From Nilaparvata lugens (Eukaryota > Arthropoda > Insecta > Hemiptera > Delphacidae), in contig NC_052505.1 of assembly GCF_014356525.2 (NCBI RefSeq), forward strand, positions 46,483,844 to 46,547,843: DNA of 64,000 bases, written 5' to 3'. The position numbers and the translations under genes were made by a program. The notes beneath the pieces are model-generated. The model was given only the letters and a program-made list of their open reading frames with translations, was not told the origin of the DNA and ran no database searches. This document shows, piece after piece, positions 11,672 to 23,290 of the stretch; position 1 is the stretch's first letter, and every line of letters starts with the position of its first letter.

Positions 11672-13505
11672 GGTCTCTTAAGTCTATCAGGGTGAAGTTT
11701 CAGAACTCCTCTCTTACTTTGATATTTATTTGGTCCAATTCGAGTAGCTGGGAAATATTTTGGCAAATGCTTTTTATCTTGGATATTTCTCACGAACCTT
11801 TCATTTTCTTCATACTCCGGTACTTTTTCACGATTTTTCTTTAGCTTTCCTGTTCTAGTATATTTTTCGTTCTCGATTTTAGCTCTATTTATTTCATGTA
11901 TTATTTTAAGTTCCTTGAAATGTTCATTAGCGCTATGTTCTATGATTTGAGGTCTTGTCATTTCTAAATCTGAGATGTATTTGTTTGGTCCAAATGTCAA
12001 CTTGAAAGGAGTCATGCTAAAGTATTTTTTGATTGAATTGTTGTAAGAAATAATCAAGCTAAGGAGTAGTTTGTCTTCTAGGGTTGAATTTGGTCTGTCA
12101 ATTTCCAAAGAATTGAGAGTTTCAATGAGAGTAGAGTGTGCACGCTCTATTGTGCCTTGTGAATCCGGTAGTCCCGATGGATACATAATAGGGAGTAATG
12201 TCATAAACTGACAAAAATTGTTTTAATAGAGCATTGTCGAATTCTTTTCCTTGGTCCATTTGGATTTTCTTAGGAAGAGGGTGTCTAGCAAAATATTGTT
12301 TTAGGGCCTTAGTTACGGCTACACTTGATAAATTGTCTAAAATATAAGCATCAAGCATTTTACTGAATGTATCAATTAATTATAGTCAACACTTTTTGTT
12401 GTAGATAAGAGAGAACATCAATTTGTAATTCTTGAAACGGAGCCAAAGGTGTAGGTGTTTTTTCATACGCAATTTTGACAGGTTTCCTATATAATATTTC
12501 ACTTGTAAGCAATTACTTCATTTGTTGATGAAATTATTCACATCTCTGTACATAGAGGGCCAAAAATATTCTTTTCTAATTCTAGTATAGTTTCCATTGA
12601 TACCCCTATGGAACGTTTTACCTTCTTGATATCTTTGAATTATGTCAAGCTGTTCGTCTTTGTCGGTCACATCAATCAATTTTTTCGAATAAATTTTAAA
12701 TTTAATCTCGTCTTGGATTAGTTCTACAGTGAAAGTCTGAATTATTTTGTTTTTCCAATCTTCAAGTGTTCTTCCATGAACGTCACCATAAATTCCATAA
12801 GTCTGTATAGGATTAAGATACGTTTTAATTTCGTCAACGTTATTTTTAATGTCGTCAGGATTTGTAAAGAAGAAAGTAATTCTTGGTTTACCAAAAACTT
12901 TTTTGAAATTCGGTTTGGATTTACCACGCTTTATAATCAATTGATTATGTTCAATATTCACAAGTCTAGTCTCATCTGTAATGTGAACTCTAGCATTAGA
13001 ACTTTCCTGTGAATGAACTGTCATTAAACTATCATTGTCACTGTCATTATGTATGTCTTGTTCTTGATTGCATTCAGGTAAAGGGGCTGTAAAAAAGTCA
13101 TTCAAACTATTATTGTCACTGTCGTTACGATCGTCTCGTTCTTGATTGTAATTTTGTTGTATGTTTCTGTCAGTTACACAATCAAGTATTTCGTCCAACA
13201 TTTCTTGGTCAATTACAGGAGCATTTTCGGTATTATTTTGCATGTCGTCTAACAACTAATGAGAAAGTTGTGGATTTATTTCTTTCTCTTTATTTTGGAC
13301 TTCAATAGGATTTCTGCTGAGAGCATCGGCAACTAAATTCGATTTACCTAGGTATTCAATGTCAAAGTTGTTCTAATAACAATTTCCATCGAACTAGCTT
13401 TGAGTTAGGCTCTTTTAATGAATGAAGCCACACTAGCGGCTTGTTATCAGTTCTCACAGTAAACTGGTTTTCGTACAAATAAAGACGATAATGCTTAATA
13501 GACCA
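11672..13505 (-). pseudogene. Ty3/gypsy pol 3' relic (RNase H and integrase), minus copy
   Basis: Reading leftward from 13505 there is a broken RNase H end (TVRTDNKPLVWL, then NLVADALSRN in another frame). Next is an acidic linker with two NDSDN-type repeats in the frame 13255-12518. It is followed by a degenerate zinc-binding integrase domain (KTFHRGINGNYTRIRKEYFW), the integrase core and a basic C-terminal tail with a RLKRP end. Pieces of the D,D,E core are visible as QIDV, MDQGKEF and GTIERAH. At least three stops or frame changes interrupt it (near 13375, 12518 and 12190-12204). The segment 11672-12809 is repeated in inverted orientation at 13530-14667 with the same lesions. Confidence 0.9.
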
Positions 13506-13529
13506 AACTACAATACAGTATATACAGAA

Positions 13530-14667
13530 TATACAGACTTATGGAATTTATGGTGACGTTCATGGAAGAACACTTGAAGATTGGAAAAACAAAATAATTC
13601 AGACTTTCACTAAAGAACTAACCCAAGACGAGATTAAATTTAAAATTTATTCGAAAAAATTGATTGATGTGACCGACAAAGACGAACAGCTTGACATAAT
13701 TCAAAGATATCACGAAGGTAAAACGTTCCATAGGGGTATCAATGGAAACTATACTAGAATTAGAAAAGAATATTATTGGCCCTCTATGTACAGAGATGTG
13801 AATAATTTCATCAACAAATGAAGTAATTGCTTACAAGTGAAATATTATATAGGAAACCTGTCAAAATTGCGTATGAAAAAACATCTACACCTTTGGCTCC
13901 GTTTCAAGAATTACAAATTGATGTTCTCTCTTATCTACAACAAAAAGTGTTGACTATAATTAATTGATACATTCAGTAAAATGCTTGATGCTTATATTTT
14001 AGACAATTTATCAAGTGTAGCCGTAACTAAGGCCCTAAAACAATATTTTGCTAGACACCCTCTTCCTAAGAAAATCCAAATGGACCAAGGAAAAGAATTC
14101 GACAATGCTCTATTAAAACAATTTTTGTCAGTTTATGACATTACTCCCTATTATGTATCCATCGGGACTACCGGATTCACAAGGCACAATAGAGCGTGCA
14201 CACTCTACTCTTATTGAAACTCTCAATTCTTTGGAAATTGACAGACCAAATTCAACCCTAGAAGACAAACTACTCCTTAGCTTGATTATTTCTTACAACA
14301 ATTCAATCAAAAAATACTTTAGCATGACTCCTTTCAAGTTGACATTTGGACCAAACAAATACATCTCAGATTTAGAAATGACAAGACCTCAAATCATAGA
14401 ACATAGCGCTAATGAACATTTCAAGGAACTTAAAATAATACATGAAATAAATAGAGCTAAAATCGAGAACGAAAAATATACTAGAACAGGAAAGCTAAAG
14501 AAAAATCGTGAAAAAGTACCGGAGTATGAAGAAAATGAAAGGTTCGTGAGAAATATCCAAGATAAAAAGCATTTGCCAAAATATTTCCCAGCTACTCGAA
14601 TTGGACCAAATAAATATCAAAGTAAGAGAGGAGTTCTGAAACTTCACCCTGATAGACTTAAGAGACC
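13530..14667 (+). pseudogene. Ty3/gypsy integrase relic, plus copy
   Basis: This is a near-identical inverted copy of 11672-12809, equal in length (1138 bp). It covers the zinc-binding region (TFHRGINGNYTRI), the three core acidic motifs and the integrase tail. It starts abruptly inside the linker, so RNase H is absent. The stop after NNFINK and the frame change near 14135-14217 match those of the minus copy. That indicates duplication after the gene was already dead. A few substitutions distinguish the copies, for example TKELTQD against TVELIQD and EYYW against EYFW. Confidence 0.9.
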
Positions 14668-15140
14668 TCCTTATTCTATAGGTTTAACATTTTCTATAGG
14701 TTTTTAAAAATCTTTCTCAGAATAGCCAACAAGCTGCAGATTTTAAAATCAGAATGATATAGCTCACGAGCGAGTACTTCAGCCCAGGGTCTCACTAGTT
14801 TTTATAGTAAGTTTCATAGAAGCACGGAATAAAGAAGTGCTTATTGCTCATTACTTAGCATTACTTACTTAATTAGCATTAGCAAATGCATTTTTTTAAA
14901 TTAATTTCATCTCTTGACTCACAAACTATTACTTATTAATCTCTTCATTACTCCGTGGTTGAAGGGAAATACTCACATATTATGTGAGACATCTTATTAA
15001 GACGTCTCACAGACGTATAGGCCTACTTCAGCTATGAATATTATTTATACTCATTAAGGTCAAAATGAGTAATGTCGACTATGTAGGCTCATATTGTGTC
15101 CCTTTGTGTTTTGTAAATCAGTTAATTCTTCATCACAGAC
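14668..15140. other. No gene recognised
   Basis: The stretch between the gypsy inverted repeat and the 41-bp hairpin is AT-rich. No coding frame or repeat family could be assigned. Confidence 0.4.
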
Positions 15141-15228
15141 ACACTTTTTCTCTATGTATTTAACACGACATGCAGTCAAAATTTATCTTTTGACTGCATG
15201 TCGTGTTAAATACATAGAGAAAAAGTGT
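15141..15228. repeat. Perfect 41-bp inverted repeat with 6-nt loop
   Basis: The left arm 15141-15181 and right arm 15188-15228 are exact inverse complements. They are separated by TTTATC. The arm begins ACACTTTTTCTCTATGTATT. This is the tightest perfect palindrome seen in the window. It could extrude as a cruciform or, if transcribed, form a fully paired 41-bp stem. The length exceeds a typical animal miRNA stem, and I see no evidence of processing. An inverted duplication made during repair is an alternative origin. Confidence 0.95.
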
Positions 15229-15654
15229 TTTAATACATCGCAGCTCAGAATGGATCAAGGAACCATCATCATTATTATAGAGTTTTCTTGTACCCAAAAT
15301 TGATTTGATGGAAAGTACCTACTGACCGCCTCTTCTTTCCCCATCTGTAGGCTTATAAGAGAGTACTCATTATTCTCACTCGTGAATGACCGTGTAAATA
15401 CGGCAACACCGCGGCAGCTGCATCCCACCTTTTCGCTACTCACCATATCCCTCCAAGTACGAAGTAAATTAAAACACACTATAGAAATGTTGTTTCAGAT
15501 GCAGATAAGAATAATGATAGGACTAGTCCTTTGTCTTCCGGCTCTGGTGTTGACGTACCACTTGACTGAGTGACTGACTCAGCGGGACTAATTCCAATTA
15601 AGACTGGACAATCGACGATAATCAATGAGACTTATAAAATCATCCACTATTCTA

Positions 15655-15910
15655 ATATAACTAACTAGCAAGAACCCGTGCTTCGCAAGGATCTATTTTA
15701 AAACTTGACAAAATGAAAACTTGACGTAATGAAATTTTGAAGAATTGAGAATAGGCCTATAACCATCCTTGGTTAATTAAGAATCTATAAGCAAAATTTC
15801 AAGTTAATTAGTCCAGTAGTTTAGACGTGATGATGCGTCAAACATAATTTTCCTATCCCGTACGTGCATAAGCCAGCTCTTTACTTTATATAATATTATT
15901 ATAGATATAG
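15655..15910. repeat. SINE/LINE-tail-like repeat
   Basis: It contains 'actagcaagaacccgtgcttcgc', then 'aatttcaagttaattagtccagtag', and ends 'tttatataatattattatagatatag'. This arrangement resembles short interspersed or RTE-derived tails that are common in insect genomes. No ORF is present. The assignment is by resemblance only. Confidence 0.45.
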
Positions 15911-16129
15911 TTAACGACTGCAAGAGATAGGACTGTGGAACAGAATAGTGGTGAAACTATGATAGCGCCAGAAGTGTCTCAAACACAATAGTCGGTACTA
16001 CATGAACTTTTTGAAAGTGATTTGAAAAATTGTTAAAACAACAGAACTGAATCCTTATCATTCTACCTTCATTTAGAGAGACCTTTTGTTTGAGCCGAAT
16101 GGAAATCTATTTATAAAAAAATGAATGTC

Positions 16130-17056
16130 TGTTTGTGTGTTTGTTTGTATGTTTGTTTGTTCCCTGTAGACTTGAAAACTACTTGACATAACAGCATGAA
16201 ACTTTGGGAATATGTTGTGTGAATATTGGGGATGGCTTCTGAACAGAAATTTTAATAGGGGGGCTAATAATAATTATTATTTTATTAATCCATTTTACAG
16301 ACATATGTTTTCGAAATTTTCGGCCGAGCGGCTACAGAAGAACGAAAAGATGATCATGATTCAAGATCATATTGTGATAATATTATTTAGCATCTAAAGT
16401 TACCAGCTGTAATAAACATATCACCCTGTGATAAATTATTGTGTACTGGTATTAAAACGGTAGTTTGGAGTTGAAGTGTAGTTGATTGGTACCAGCTGTT
16501 GATAGTGGTTCCTTAGAAGACGGCCTATACAAATAATTATCACTCCCCTATCATTGAGAAACTGGAAAATGTTGAAAAAATCATTCACCCAATGAAAGAG
16601 AGTTATATATATTGTATAGTATATATGCATAGTATTCATATTGCATTTATTTATGAAGAATGAAAGAATAATTTACAATTTTTTGAATTTAGCTTAGCTT
16701 ATATTCATCCTAAAATGGAAAGAATATGGAATTCTGTGTGATTCATCGTACATCGCATATTTCCTGGACCATATATATCGACAATCTACAGCTATGAAAA
16801 CATTGAATATTTTTCTTTGAAACACTGATATAACCTTTTCTTTAATTGAAAACTTTACTGATAGATATTACTACCAATTGATTGAGAAGAATAATATGTT
16901 TTCGGAATAATGAATGCTGCATGACTAAGCACATAGGAAGCCCGTATTGAGATGTAAATGAACATGTTGATTGTCAGATAAATTTCATGATTCACCAAAT
17001 AAAGTCAAGTGTAACATGAGATACTTTGGCGGTACGAGGTTCGCTGGGTAAGCTAA
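16130..17056 (-). repeat. Dispersed repeat family B, minus copy
   Basis: This block is the inverse of 8030-8560. Shared blocks include the 'gccgagcggcta' region near 16323 and the 'aatacgggcttcctatgtgc' region near 16935. About 350 bp around 16440-16790 has no counterpart in the plus copy and is presumably a later insertion. Confidence 0.65.
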
Positions 17057-17216
17057 TTGTAAATTAAGCTTTATTATTAATAGACAACGCTGAAAAAGAT
17101 AGGCTCAATCACCAGGAATACTATAAATCTATGAGGGACCAGTAAGCCATTAATTTTGAGTTGTTCAATTACTTCCATTATGGACACTGGATACATTGAA
17201 ATTTATTAGCTACCGT

Positions 17217-18310
17217 TAGGGATGTCAATCCTGGGACTGATTTCCAATCCCGGTATTTCGGGATTATCCAATATCAATCCCGGGATCCCGGGACTGATCC
17301 CGGGATTGGCAGAATCAGTTTCATGCATTTTTAACCAATTGCTCCTCCTCAATTACATGTTCAGTAACAGTTGTGGAGATGAAAAAGTGCTCATTATAGA
17401 GGGAGAGGATATTATTTAAATGAAAAAATATTTTGGAATAATATTAAAATTCAACATTCTATTTCTATAAATGTTTTCAAGATTAGGAGTAACTTATTTA
17501 CTTGATGTCATACCTTCAATTATCAAGGTGACTCAGCAGAGTCTTTTTTATGTAGAACAAAAGCATTTCTATCCTACATCAGGACGAGATAGAGTTCAAA
17601 CTTTCATCATTTCAAATACTGTGAATTGAATTAATAATAGTATAGAATAATTGTGGTAAGACGCCATACTGACCAAAAAACACGAAAGCTGAACCACTAC
17701 CTACTCTACTAAATGGAATGTTGTAGAGCCAACTATATTTACTTCAACTAGAAATTCTACATATGTTGGAGAAAGAGAAGAGAGTTCTAAGTGCATTTCA
17801 AGGAAATGACATCAGCACTATTGCAAATATTTCGCCGTCTAGACCAGTGAGTATAGAATGTAATCAATATAATTATTATTTTATGTACTGTAATAAATAT
17901 AATTACATTCTATACTCACTAGTCTAGACTGGTAAAAGTGATGCTGTGTACAGAAACAAACCTAGAGACATAGCAATAGATCAACAACCATTCCGCGAAT
18001 AATACAAACCGATAATGGGAATTCTAGTAATGCCATGAGTACATATTATGTATATGCAACTGTAGGCTGTGCCTGTAGAATAAATTGGTCAAACACTTAG
18101 AACAATAAATTGACCATCCAAAACTCATATTCATCACCGTAAATGAATTCTATATTTAATTGTTTTTGGAAAAATACGATTCACAATTTCAGGTTTTCTA
18201 ATCCCGAAAATCCCGGGATTGACGCTTAAGAATCCCGGGATTGTTGGGTATCAAAAATGGACCGGGATCCCGGGATTCGGGATCCCGGGATCCCGGGATT
18301 GACATCCCTA
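17217..18310. mobile_element. Non-autonomous hAT-type element
   Basis: The ends are TAGGGATGTCAATCC and its inverse GGATTGACATCCCTA, followed inward by arrays of CCCGGGATCCCGGGAT-type palindromes. Both sides are flanked by GCTACCGT (17209-17216 and 18311-18318), an 8-bp target duplication characteristic of hAT elements. The element is 1094 bp and has no transposase frame, so it must rely on an enzyme encoded elsewhere. Inside is a 28-bp inverted pair (17837-17864 and 17902-17929, one mismatch). Confidence 0.9.
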
Positions 18311-18504
18311 GCTACCGTACAGAATAAAAAATTTTTGATTGCAGTGACTCCGACTACTGTATTATGAATAACCATTCGGATCAAATATAAGGAATTACTC
18401 GCATCTCTCATCAACTCGTAATTTTTATTCAAAAAATATATATATTGAGTTATATTTAATAAACTCACGGCTAGTACTCAAGTTTATCTTTTTCTGGCCG
18501 TGCT

Positions 18505-19282
18505 ACAAATAAATGTAGGTATTATGTTTGACATTTTCTTTCTGTAATCTTGTTGTCTATTAAGAAAGTTTTCAATGTGATTTTTGATGGCAATAAAATT
18601 TGAATTTGAAAAAAGAATTATCAACAAACTCCTAACCAAAGAAAACCTTTGTGCTCTGTTCTAATCGGAGTGTATGAGACTCCATATACAGCTGATAGAA
18701 GGCGCAAACCGAACTGGCCAAGCATACAACGATGGAACAAACACATGGTAAGCTCGCGCTCTCAATCAACGAAAAATCAATTCGATCAGCTAATTGAAGA
18801 AATTGTTTTAAGCTTTCCAATGATTACAACATTTATGTTAGAATATCATGTGTCAATTATCTCAGTTCCATATGGAGTTCACCTTACCATAAGCTTACTT
18901 AATAGGATCCTTTGAAATCCTTAGAGGCAAAATATCTCAAAATCCGTTCTTAGTGCGCATCTAGCATGTTTGAAGAATATTTGTGCAAAGTTTCAGTCTT
19001 AGGCTAATTAGTTTGAGCTGAAGTGTGATTTTACATCAACTTTCCGAAAAGTGCTTCTCCTGAACCCCCCTGTGCTCCTGATTGGAATTTTTCTGCATAG
19101 ATCTGATTTCTTCGTACCTGAACGAAAAAGTTCCTCATGATTTTGCTGTGCAATGACGGTTGAAAAGTGAAAATTTTGGGGGGCCCAGCTCACTCAGGGG
19201 AGGTGGGCAGATTTCTGAAAATCCTTTCGTAGTGGATGAATAAGAAGACGAAGAAGAAGAAGAAGAAGGAAGAAAAGAAGAA

Positions 19283-19313
<31 letters not shown>

Positions 19314-19913
19314 AAGCAGAAGAAGAAGAAGAAGAAGAAGAAGAAGAAGAAGAGAAGAAGAAGAAGAAGAAGAAGAAGAAAACGAAGAAGAAGAAGAAGA
19401 GAAGAAGAAGAAAAGAAACGAAGAAGAAAAGAAGACGAGAAGAAGAGAAGAAGAAGAAGAAGAAGAAGAAGAAGAAGAGAAGAGAAGAAGAAGAAGAAGA
19501 AGAAGAAGAAGAAGAAGAAGAGAAGAAGAAGAAGAAGAAGAAGAAGAAGAAGAAAAGAGATTATTATGTCGCTTGGCCTGTGATCTGTATAAATGTCCTG
19601 TAACAACTAAAGGTGCGTCCACACATGCCGAACCGAACCTCGAACCGCGCAGCAAACCGTGCATTCTCCGAACATCTTGCCTTTCAACGAACATGAGCAT
19701 ATGTTTCATAATGTTAAAAATCAGCAGTTAATCATTCGCCGTACCGCACTCCGAACCATTCGCCGTGCCGCTTGCCTCTGTTCTAACTGCTCGCCTCACC
19801 TCACTCCTAACGCTGAACTTTGCAGTCAATCAGAGCCCTCGATTACAATTCGCCGTGCAGCTCGCTTCACAATATTTTGGCTATCCATCACAAGTGGAAA
19901 ACATGCAAACATG
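18505..19913 (+). repeat. Segmental duplication, copy 1
   Basis: From 'gctacaaataaatgta' to 'ggaaaacatgcaaacatg' this block is repeated head-to-tail at 20310-21495. It includes repeat family C (about 18817-19230), a long GAA/AAG microsatellite (19231-19561) and a GC-richer tail beginning 'ggtgcgtccacacatgccg'. No gene is supportable. The long Lys/Glu/Arg or Leu/Ser frames over the microsatellite are artefacts. Confidence 0.85.
19231..19561. repeat. GAA/AAG microsatellite, long allele
   Basis: About 330 bp of imperfect GAA/AAG triplets. The paralogous position in copy 2 holds only about 80 bp. Confidence 0.95.
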
Positions 19914-20309
19914 CAGGGCCGTCGCGTCGTTTGTAGCGCCCCGAGGCGAGAACAACCGCGGCGCCCCCCCAACCCCACAACTATTACTATCCCTACGTTT
20001 TTAATGTCTCCACCACGCTGTCTGCTACAGCTTCATACTATGTTCATGTTTGAATGAAGTGTGAGACGTGATTCGGTGAATGAGCCATTACAGTATTACT
20101 CTATTGGTTATATACAGTACATTATTATGTCATGCCACGCTACCATAGCCTACTCTGTAATTCGATGGAACATATTCCCTTATTTGTTTACACAAGATAG
20201 AGATAGGAAGATTAGAAGCTATATTGAATCATTTTCAGATCTTTGTTTGAACAGTCTCGGTCTGGACACCGGATGTCTCGATCTCGATTCGCAGACAATT
20301 TTGGCTTTG

Positions 20310-21058
20310 CTACAAATAAATGTAAGTATTATGTTTGACATTTTCTTTCTGTAGTCTTGTTGTCTATTAAGAAAGTTTTCAATGTGATTTTTGATGGCAA
20401 TAAAATTTGAATTTGAAAAAAGAATTATCAACAAACTCCTAACCAAAGAAAACCTTTGTGCTCTGTTCTAATCGGAGTGTATGAGACTCCAGACTCCATA
20501 TACAGCTGATAGAAGGCGCAAACCGAACTGGCCAAGCATACAACGATGGAACAAACACATGGTAAGCTCGCGCTCTCAATCAACGAAAAATCAATTCGAT
20601 CAGCTAATTGAAGAAATTGTTTTAAGCTTTCCAATGATTACAACATTTATGTTAGAATATCATGTGTCAATTATCTCAGTTCCATATGGAGTTCACCTTA
20701 TCATAAGCTTACTTAAAAGGATCCTTTGAAATCCTTAGAGGCAAAATATCTCAAAATCCGTTCTTAGTGCGCATCTAGCATGTTTGAAGAATATTTGTGC
20801 AAAGTTTCAAGTCTATAGGCTAATTAGTTTGAGCTGAAGTGTGATTTTACATCAACATTTTCCGAAAAGTGCCCTCTCCTGAACCCCCCTGTGCTCCTGA
20901 TTGGAATTTTTCTGCATAGATCTGATTTTTTTCGTACCTGAACGAAAAAGTTCCTCATGATTTTGCTGTGCAATGAACGGTTGAAAAGTGAAAATTTTGG
21001 GGGGCCCAGCTCACTCAGGGGGGGTGGGCAGATTTCTGAAAATCCTTTCGTAGTGGAT

Positions 21059-21090
<32 letters not shown>

Positions 21091-21495
21091 AGAAGAAGAA
21101 GAAGAAGAAAGAAGAAGAAGAAGAAGAAGAAGAAGATAGATTATTATGTCGCTTTGGCCTGTGATCTGTATAAATGTCCTGTAACAACTAAAGGTGCGTC
21201 CACACATGCCGAACCGAACCTCGAACCGCGCAGCAAACCGTGCATTCCTCCGAACATCTTGCCTTTCAACGAACATGAGCATATGTTTCATAATGTTAAA
21301 AATCAGCAGTTAATCATTCGCCGTACCGCACTCCGAACCATTCGCCGTGCCGCTTGCCTCTTTTCTAACTGCTCGCCTCACCTCACTCCTAACGCTGAAC
21401 TTTGCAGCCAATCAGAGCCCTCGATTACAATTCGCCGTGCAGCTCGCTTCACAATATTTTGGCTATCCATCACAAGTGGAAAACATGCAAACATG
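20310..21495 (+). repeat. Segmental duplication, copy 2
   Basis: This is a head-to-tail copy of 18505-19913, with identity above 95 percent by eye outside the microsatellite. Its GAA tract (21056-21137) is about 250 bp shorter. The sequence between the two copies (19914-20309) is not shared and has no recognisable gene. Confidence 0.85.
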
Positions 21496-22440
21496 AATAC
21501 AGAAGTATGGGCCAATTTTTATTTGATTAAATTCATGTTTTGAAGAATTCATTGTTACGAATGATAAATTGATAGGAGCTTATAAATATTTTCTAATTCA
21601 AATGAAATAATTTCTGAAAAAAATAATGATTGGATGAATACCAATATTGAATTATTGTTGACCAAGAACTCAGTACATCGACAATTCATTCAACTTATTC
21701 TGTATTGATAAAATTATAATCATTTTCTCTATTGATAATTAATTTCATCAACTAATCATCAACTAACTGAAAAAAGGACTTCAATTTCCATGAATTTATT
21801 AATAGAATTATATAAATCTAAAGTGTAGGTCATATCTAAATTCACAGAGAGTTCGATTCTTGTTGGCAAGATAGATGTTATTCAATGAAGAAATCATTGT
21901 TATTTTACTAAAAGATAGGATAAAATGAATAGTTCTCTTTCAGGGGGAGTTTTGACAACCCACAAAGCTCATTTTTCATTTGAAGAAATAATATCAAAAA
22001 GGTGCATAGGACCTTACTGTTTTGTTCAGCTTGCCAAAATACCCCTCATTTCAATATTGAAATTTTCCACTGACTGAACAGTGAGTCAATCATTCTATCA
22101 AGGCTTGAATAATTTTGAAATTTTAATTAAATAAAAATGGTAGAGATTAATTATCATGTAGATATCAACACCTCTATTTAAAGACATATTAACTGCAGGC
22201 GTTTTCATATTGCCGATACAGCATTGATAAAACTGTAGACGTTTATTTAGCAGTCTCAAAAAACTGTTCTAGCTGAGAAATTAATAATACATGCCACGTG
22301 TAGGCTTATACATTGCATCAGGAAAACGAAGTTCAAAACTATGGTTTTCCTAAACATATGTTTTTGAGATAATTTCTTTGATGCAGCTGTTTCACATTCA
22401 CCATCATGAATTATACAGAGTTTGTGAAAATAAAAATTGG
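21496..22440. other. AT-rich DNA without recognisable content
   Basis: No long frame, repeat copy or structured element could be supported here. If the candidate BEL LTR to the right is real, this would lie downstream of its primer-binding site on the minus strand, yet no gag is visible. Confidence 0.5.
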
Positions 22441-22467
22441 TAATCCCGTCCTGTCACCAAACCTATG

Positions 22468-22919
22468 GATTGGGGTACAGTTAAGATTTAATTCACGAAA
22501 ACGTCGACAGCCCCAAAAGTAAGTCTATTAATCTGCACTAACCTTGGAACTGGCGAGGAAGTGGACTGTATGTCGTGTGTAGAAGTTACTGCTGACGATA
22601 TCCTGTCTTTATGCATAGGCCTATATGATATTGTACATATATCACGAAACGAAACGAGGTAATTGCGTTCAGCTCGAACGCCACGGAACAGGAGAAACGG
22701 AACGAAACGATGTTGACTTCTCGAGCATGCTTCTTGAAGTGCTGGGTTGAAAGATAAACGGGGAGGATGAAGGAGGGGTGAGGGAGAGAGGTTATCTTGC
22801 CTCTTTGGGAGAGGGGGAAGGGGAGGAAAGCACGAACCAATCAACCCACAATCAAGGCTGCCGATCCTCTGTGAATCCACCATCTCCGCCCGCCTTGGAA
22901 TGCCCCATTTCCAAGAACA
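22468..22919 (-). mobile_element. Candidate BEL/Pao LTR
   Basis: On the minus strand, downstream of the BEL/Pao integrase tail, sequence begins TGTTCTTGGAAATGGGGC. It runs about 450 bp, and just beyond its end is TTGGTGACAGGACGGGATTA, a primer-binding-site-like string of the form seen next to insect BEL LTRs. The partner LTR was not found in the window, so the boundaries are provisional. The 146-residue open frame across this region is not believed to be a protein. Confidence 0.4.
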
Positions 22920-23049
22920 TAAACTCAAAAAAAACTAAAATTTAAAAGTAAAAGAAAAACAAAACAACATGCACTGAACGGTAGAAAAGGAAAAACGAAG
23001 GGAAAAAGAAATAGGAAAGGAAAACGGAAAACTTGGTGTGTGGGTTAAA

Positions 23050-23290
23050 CTAATAGGGAAGTATGGGGGCAAGTTTCCTAACTGGCCTAACATACTCACC
23101 AGAGTTAGTTTTCATGTGAGCTGAGCGCACAACACCCTTAGCATCACTTATGATTTGGGTGACTCTACCTAACGGGTATGATAAGGGTGATGAATTGTCC
23201 TCTTTAAATTCTAAGTAGCATTCGTTAAGACGAGGACAAAAGGGTTTTGTAACTTATAGCATGCAAAATGAAGGATATGAATGTTCAAAA
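23050..23290 (-). pseudogene. BEL/Pao pol C-terminus (DUF5641-like)
   Basis: Reading leftward, an open frame contains SYPLGRVTQIISDAKGVVRS, then SAHMKTNSGEYVRPVRKLAP, and a stop at 23050-23052. This pattern (PLGRV, GVVR, T..G...RPV.KL) matches the domain at the end of BEL/Pao integrases, which would act in proviral DNA insertion. Everything upstream (RT, RNase H, integrase core) is missing here. It is a relic sitting beside a candidate LTR of the same type. Confidence 0.75.

Larger units (their letters stand above)
11672..14667. repeat. Large inverted repeat, 1138-bp arms and 720-bp spacer
   Basis: Arms 11672-12809 and 13530-14667 are inverse copies of about 98-99 percent identity by eye. 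Both end sharply at GGTCTCTTAAGTCTATCAGG (outer) and TATACAGACTTATGG (inner). The spacer belongs to the minus-strand gypsy copy. A transcript across the structure would form a very long hairpin. Confidence 0.9.

Noticed and set aside
19190..19709. Long open frames on both strands (poly Lys/Glu/Arg, poly Ser/Leu/Phe)
   Set aside because: They are translations of a GAA/AAG microsatellite. Such frames are open by composition.
22488..22928. 146-residue open frame on the minus strand
   Set aside because: It lies over a candidate BEL LTR, has a Pro/Ser/Arg-rich composition, and resembles no family.
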